46,130 nt of DNA from Ruminococcus sp. UBA7013. Its GTDB lineage: Bacteria; Bacillota; Clostridia; Oscillospirales; Ruminococcaceae. The DNA is taken from positions 1 to 46,130 of the forward strand of contig DJXD01000003.1 in the NCBI GenBank assembly GCA_002449585.1, written 5' to 3'. Below, in pieces: positions 43,201 through 46,130 of this stretch; position 1 is the first letter of the stretch, and each line of letters starts with the position of its first letter. Under the pieces are notes generated by a model. The model had not been told where the DNA came from, did no database searches, and saw only the letters and a list, made by a program, of their open reading frames with translations. The position numbers and the translations under genes were made by a program.

Positions 43201-43592
43201 CCTTCTTTTCTCAGCTTAGTGACAAGCTTTTGCAGTTCCGGAAGCGAATCTAATATATTATTTTTATATAATACCTGTAAACCGCCTTCCCGTTCACAGC
43301 GGCGGACAGCCTGATAAAGCATTAATACTTTATCCTGTTCTGAAGCATAGCTTTGATTTTGATTTCCGGACTGATAAATAATTCCCTGTGAGAGTGTCCG
43401 GAAAGTATAGACCCGTAACTGATTGAACAGACGGGACTGCAATGTTTCATAGATTCTTTTTTCAGCATCAAACGAGAATTCTTCCGGCACAAGAATCATC
43501 ACTTGTTTTCCGTTCTGTAAATCTGTCCGCACAGATTGCATCAACAGGGTAGATTTACCTGTACTGCATCCGCCAAGTATAAAACGAATCAT
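40254..43592 (-). CDS. addB: AddB helicase-nuclease subunit
   Basis: The partner subunit of AddA, 1112 residues. It starts with a P-loop LGGCSTGKSTLLM (residues 7-15) and EEFSFDAEKRIYETL typical of AddB; the middle is a decayed helicase fold. The C-terminal nuclease has LRVVDYKTGTK as its catalytic core and an iron-sulfur cluster staple: one cysteine upstream in YDCPFAYFC and three in FSPCSYCKFADIC. GGGAGGG precedes ATG 43592. It is the first gene of the addBA operon; no clear promoter was seen in the 36 bases before it, so it may be read with the SPFH gene upstream. Confidence 0.95.
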   Translation of the reverse strand: MIRFILGGCSTGKSTLLMQSVRTDLQNGKQVMILVPEEFSFDAEKRIYETLQSRLFNQLRVYTFRTLSQGIIYQSGNQNQSYASEQDKVLMLYQAVRRCEREGGLQVLYKNNILDSLPELQKLVTKLRKEGVTAEKLRDTAPALASASVQLRDKAQDISNILFAYDQILQEHDLCDNLNDLTRAAELAREHEFFADTVVYTDEFGSFSGDQYQMLQIIMEQACDFHIAIRAESPTSRPSGIYHNGNQTFRDLRKMAEEFDPDSIQIQVCEKYQRSAFPDLKAAASFIFRHGVHKAEYQNHIHILAAEDPVSEIEYICASIYQILQQYPDLHLRDIAIAVKDPATYRPLLERALSRYALPYDIAARKPILHTELIRCFLALAEILASPVWHTETIMRYLKNDFSDYDPEAVSMLEHFCFTWSIDKDDWNHPFFSPDDEVISKRAEKFGGQLLEDLRASLMQELRTLRNQCQEANVRRLCRVLYQHLHHKKECYEDKFQMMDILRQKEFITLWNMLGETLNTVVKNLGGESFSMKELYPLLLVLLKNSSFATPPETLDSIRIIETLYESVTIRLNAPAVVFVPGVTDTMFPGEIRNRGIFTEQELRELELYHIKISHLLPELYSDELLIINKILAAPSEQLFLTYPAINADYESSAPSSIIDELLRMFPENCGILQKQDDISLNYYAWTKAAAYFHFVRNLRTHDEKRMKEIASLRALLEDGGIYADRVRKLMETKTDQPVKTSPEIMKQLIGDKLILSPSGIEQFYDCPFAYFCLYCLHLYTPERVQLSAQNIGNFAHYCLEHILSRYQQDFIHLSEAQLKKEVQELSKDFRTANFSASVRNDGRFRLNYDMSGKSVLQLLKHMQEELRKTRFTPVAFEAVLDEKSGLSPLSLRNGEILCRGKIDRVDICQADQETYLRVVDYKTGTKFLTPEKLADGLDMQMLVYLMALEQNQAFGQTRPAGVMYLPSGQPKRDIYEDRKEDSRSKEEILHDFYSMKGLVLENALPYMEENEASPVLQAKSKKLFSVTDGQFHHLEQHVTKKICDMADRLHAGDTAPDPYLYQEFSPCSYCKFADICGHAETETKKKTDEQKTEDLETVFEQDPDDKENGEE

Positions 43593-43628
43593 TCAGAAGC
43601 CCTCCCTAATCATGTGTAATTTAGAATA

Positions 43629-45047
43629 TTAGCCTACGAGATCATTTGCATCAAAAACATCACCGCATTCGGGGCAAAATCTCGGAGGTTTGGAAGGATC
43701 TTCCGGAGTCCAGCCGCATTTATCACAGCGGTATACCTTTGCGCCAGCAGGTTTTTTTGCACCGCATTCAGAACAGAATTTTCCTTGATTAAATGCGCCA
43801 CAGGAGCATGTCCAGCCATTTGTATTTTGTGGCTTAGGAGAACCGCACTCCAGACAGAATTTTCCTGTATTTTTTGTTCCACATGCGCATGTCCATGCAT
43901 TCGCAGGATTGGCTGGTGTTGGCTGAGGAGCTGGCTGTGGTGCTGTCTGTGCGGCAAGATTTGCCTGTTGCTGTGCATTCATCTGATATAACTGCTGCGC
44001 ATTCAGACCGCCCATTTGCTGCGCCATATTCATCCCCATAAAGCCCATCATTGCCCCGTTGCTGTTGCTTGCGGCGGCCTTCATGGCATCAGCCTGCGCC
44101 TGTGTCAGAGCGGCGGCGGCCATACCAGGATTTTGATACATACCGGATCTTTGCGCCTGTTTTATTAATTCTTCATCTTCTTTGGAAGCGGTTGCAGAAT
44201 TAATTGTCACAACATCAATTCTGATTCCACGCTTTTTTTCCCATTTTTCAGAAAGTGTTGTCTGCATTGCATCGGTTAATTCAGCAGTATGCCCCGGCAA
44301 AGAACTATAACGAATGCCCTGATCAGAAATTTTAGCGAAAGCAGGCTGTAATGCAGTCAGAAATTCACTCTTGAGAATGCCAGCAATCTGATCTGTTGTA
44401 TACTTGTCAGAAACGTTTCCGCATACGTTGGAATAGAATAAAATCGGGTCAACAATCTTATAAGTATATTCTCCATTGCATCTGATAGAAATATCAATAT
44501 CCAGATTAATATTTCTGTCTACAACCCGGAACGGGATGGGGTTCTGAGTACCGAATTTATTGCCCATGATTTCTTTTGTGTTGAAATAATATACTCTCTG
44601 ATCATGGCCGGTATTGCCACCATAGCCGACTCTTTCCCACATTTTTTTGAATGTTTCTTTAATGCTATCGCTCAGCTTGCCATAAAAAAGGCTTGGTTCT
44701 GTAGAAGCATCATAAGTATATCTGCCGGGTTCGGCACAGATTTCTGCAATGCGTCCGTCATCTACAATAATCATACACTGTCCGTCAGCGACAACGACAC
44801 CGCTACCCTGTGTGATGATATTATCATTTCCCTGTTTAGAACTGCCAAAAGCACCTTTTGTGATGACTTTTTTTCCTTTCAGCACAAGCACATCAGAAGG
44901 GATGGCTTCACAGTAAAAATAATCCTTCCACTGATCCGCCAGCTGTGTCCCGGCAAGAGAAGCCGCACCCGCAAGCAGTGCACCGCCAGCCGTTGCAGCC
45001 GCAGCTGCTGCACCTGCACCCAATGCGCCTAAAAATTTAAGACCCAT
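43629..45047 (-). CDS. SPFH-domain protein with C-terminal zinc ribbons (YdjI-like)
   Basis: A 472-residue protein. A glycine/alanine-rich, hydrophobic N-terminus (residues 1-34) may attach it to membrane. The SPFH/prohibitin-like domain (about 40-290) has EAIPSDVLVLKGKK, FFNTKEIMGNKFGTQNPIPFRV and SDQGIRYSSLPGH as in the 'virion core protein'/YdjI group. An alanine/methionine/glutamine-rich segment follows, then three zinc ribbons of CxC/CxxC type: CACGTKNTGKFCLECG, CSCGAFNQGKFCSECG and CDKCGW...FCPECG. In B. subtilis YdjI works with phage-shock-like proteins at the membrane; a similar envelope-stress role is an inference here. GAAAGGAATG lies before ATG 45047. Confidence 0.85.
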   Translation of the reverse strand: MGLKFLGALGAGAAAAAATAGGALLAGAASLAGTQLADQWKDYFYCEAIPSDVLVLKGKKVITKGAFGSSKQGNDNIITQGSGVVVADGQCMIIVDDGRIAEICAEPGRYTYDASTEPSLFYGKLSDSIKETFKKMWERVGYGGNTGHDQRVYYFNTKEIMGNKFGTQNPIPFRVVDRNINLDIDISIRCNGEYTYKIVDPILFYSNVCGNVSDKYTTDQIAGILKSEFLTALQPAFAKISDQGIRYSSLPGHTAELTDAMQTTLSEKWEKKRGIRIDVVTINSATASKEDEELIKQAQRSGMYQNPGMAAAALTQAQADAMKAAASNSNGAMMGFMGMNMAQQMGGLNAQQLYQMNAQQQANLAAQTAPQPAPQPTPANPANAWTCACGTKNTGKFCLECGSPKPQNTNGWTCSCGAFNQGKFCSECGAKKPAGAKVYRCDKCGWTPEDPSKPPRFCPECGDVFDANDLVG

Positions 45048-45089
45048 AAAAATACATTCCTTTCTGCATTAAAATAATTTGCAGTTTCT

Positions 45090-45118
45090 ATTATAACATA
45101 GATTTTGTAAAAAGTCAA
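45090..45118 (-). promoter_or_regulatory. Promoter of the SPFH gene (and probably addBA)
   Basis: On the minus strand TTGACT (45113-45118), 17-base spacer, perfect TATAAT (45090-45095). Confidence 0.8.
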
Positions 45119-45179
45119 TGACTTTTTCATGTGAGAAATCAAAATATTTGTGAATCATGTAAGAATCAGGGAAATCCTC

Positions 45180-45208
45180 TTGACTTATGATCAGAATTAT
45201 GCTATGAT
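45180..45208 (+). promoter_or_regulatory. Promoter of the pyridoxamine kinase gene
   Basis: TTGACT (45180-45185), 17-base spacer, TATGAT (45203-45208), divergent from the SPFH promoter. Confidence 0.75.
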
Positions 45209-45232
45209 ATTCCGGAAAAAGGAGGTATTATG

Positions 45233-46051
45233 ATGAAAATTTTGACCATTCAGGATATTTCCTGCATCGGACAATGTTCGCTGACGGTAGCTTTGCCCAT
45301 TTTGTCTATGTGTGGATGGGAAACCTGTATTCTTCCATCAGCAGTATTATCCACACATACAGCATTCCCGGAATTTGTCTGTCATGATCTGACGGAAACC
45401 ATGCCGGATTTTACAGCACATTGGAAAAAAGAAAATATCAAATTTGATGCTTTTTATACTGGTTATCTCGGCAATGAAAAGCAGATTGCATTTGTGCGTG
45501 ATATATTTCAGGAACTCGGAACGGAACAGGCTTTGACATTCGTTGATCCAGCTATGGCGGATAATGGGAAATTATATCCTGCGTTTGATCTGCATTATGC
45601 AGAAGCAATGAAAGAACTTTGTTTTCAGGCGGATGTGATTCTCCCGAATCTGACAGAAGCATGTCTTTTGACAGATACGCCTTATCAGGAACAATATGAT
45701 TCTGATTTTATTGACAGCATTTTAAAAAAATTAAAAGCTTCTGGTGCGAAAATAATTATTCTGACCGGAATCGGCTATACGCCTGATACAACTGGGGTAA
45801 TGATAGCAGAAGAACAGCAGGCCATATATTATAGTCATAAAAAATTAAAAAAAGGCTGTCATGGAACAGGAGATATTTATGCTTCTGTTTTCACAGGTGC
45901 TTATCTGCATAGTAGAAATATTTATCAGGCCGCAAAGCTTGCCGCTGATTTTACATTGCAATGTATTGAAAATACGGTGAATGACCCTTCTCATTGGTAT
46001 GGCGTAAATTTTGAAACCGTACTACCCTCATTGGCAAATAATTTAAAATAA
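45233..46051 (+). CDS. Pyridoxal/pyridoxamine kinase (PdxY/PdxK-like)
   Basis: A ribokinase-fold enzyme of 272 residues predicted to phosphorylate vitamin B6 vitamers for salvage. The start KILTIQDISCIGQCSLTVALPI is the characteristic N-terminus of pyridoxamine kinases in Firmicutes. VDPAMADNGKLY, LPNLTEACLLT and IILTGIGY follow, and the C-terminal GCHGTGDIYASVFTGA carries the catalytic aspartate of the GTGD anion-hole motif. ATG 45233 is preferred because AAGGAGG lies seven bases upstream; ATG 45230 is only four bases away. A ThiD-type hydroxymethylpyrimidine kinase is related but would have different N-terminal motifs. Single-gene unit. Confidence 0.88.
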   Translation: MKILTIQDISCIGQCSLTVALPILSMCGWETCILPSAVLSTHTAFPEFVCHDLTETMPDFTAHWKKENIKFDAFYTGYLGNEKQIAFVRDIFQELGTEQALTFVDPAMADNGKLYPAFDLHYAEAMKELCFQADVILPNLTEACLLTDTPYQEQYDSDFIDSILKKLKASGAKIIILTGIGYTPDTTGVMIAEEQQAIYYSHKKLKKGCHGTGDIYASVFTGAYLHSRNIYQAAKLAADFTLQCIENTVNDPSHWYGVNFETVLPSLANNLK

Positions 46052-46068
46052 AATTGAGAATAAAAAAT

Positions 46069-46093
46069 GAGTTCACCTCAAAAAGGTGAACTC
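46069..46093 (-). terminator. Terminator of the tRNA
   Basis: GAGTTCACCT pairs perfectly with AGGTGAACTC around a 5-base loop; on the minus strand ATTTTTTATT follows. It lies 12 bases behind the tRNA 3' end. Confidence 0.82.
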
Positions 46094-46105
46094 CATAATA
46101 AAAAA

Positions 46106-46130
46106 TGCGGATAAAAGGACTTGAACCTTC
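46106..46130 (-). tRNA. tRNA, 3' portion, probably Leu; cut by the window edge
   Basis: On the minus strand the last 25 bases read as the T arm and acceptor end of a tRNA: the T loop GGTTCAAGTCC, stem partner, and acceptor strand TATCCGC with discriminator A. A 5' acceptor of GCGGATA would be expected beyond the edge, which fits leucine tRNAs, but the anticodon is not in the window. No CCA is encoded; T-rich sequence follows at once, so CCA would be added after processing. Confidence 0.7.

Noticed and set aside
1..46130. CRISPR arrays or insertion sequences
   Set aside because: No regularly spaced direct repeats and no transposase-like protein were found on either strand.

Overview
The window looks like chromosomal DNA of a low-GC, Gram-positive anaerobe of the class Clostridia, probably a gut Ruminococcus/Oscillospiraceae relative (inference). 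Reasons: pyrK/pyrD of the class 1B type, DnaD/DnaC-type primosome proteins, AddAB rather than RecBCD, a class B sortase with a SipW-type signal peptidase, a BspA-type leucine-rich-repeat remnant, AT-rich genes with strong Shine-Dalgarno sites, and many promoters close to TTGACA-17-TATAAT. No integrase, transposase, relaxase, phage structural gene or CRISPR array was seen.

Layout. 1-275: remnant of a BspA-like repeat protein. 420-2529: plus operon pyrK-pyrD-ruvX, closed by a hairpin. 2553-2726: a 57-residue membrane protein on the minus strand. 2818-9428: tightly packed plus operon (trmL, DUF1963 protein, degV, serine hydrolase, two FAD-dependent oxidoreductases, rsmA). 9415-16547: minus block, in transcription order a leader peptide and hairpin terminator, rtcB, RNase Z, a 56-residue basic protein, hflX, then sipW, an anchored surface protein, srtB and tatD. 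16593-19433: plus operon of two unknown proteins, a ClpP paralogue and a solitary VirD4/TraG-like ATPase. 19420-21061: minus genes for a 66-residue protein with a structured 5' leader, an ADP-ribosyltransferase-like protein and a lipoprotein. 21115-21711: rnpB and an unassigned, apparently transcribed non-coding region with tandem promoters. 21737-25117: plus pair of c-di-GMP enzymes (GGDEF, then EAL). 25126-32552: minus operon moxR-DUF58-transglutaminase-DUF308-dnaD-dnaC. 32596-36517: plus genes for an SseB-like protein and a metal-exporting P-type ATPase with an ArsR/SmtB-like operator. 36568-45118: minus addB-addA and an SPFH/zinc-ribbon protein. 45180-46051: pyridoxamine kinase. 46106-46130: 3' end of a minus-strand tRNA, probably Leu.

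Working together: pyrK and pyrD form one dihydroorotate dehydrogenase; rtcB, rnz, hflX, trmL, rsmA and rnpB form a dispersed set of RNA processing, modification and ribosome functions; sipW, its neighbour and srtB make a self-contained export-and-anchoring cassette; dnaD and dnaC load the replicative helicase; addA and addB form one recombination nuclease.

The most unusual parts are the ClpP/VirD4-like operon, the ADP-ribosyltransferase/lipoprotein pair directly behind rnpB, the non-coding region upstream of rnpB, and the rtcB leader with a small peptide gene and a terminator. All calls come from reading the sequence; no database search was possible.
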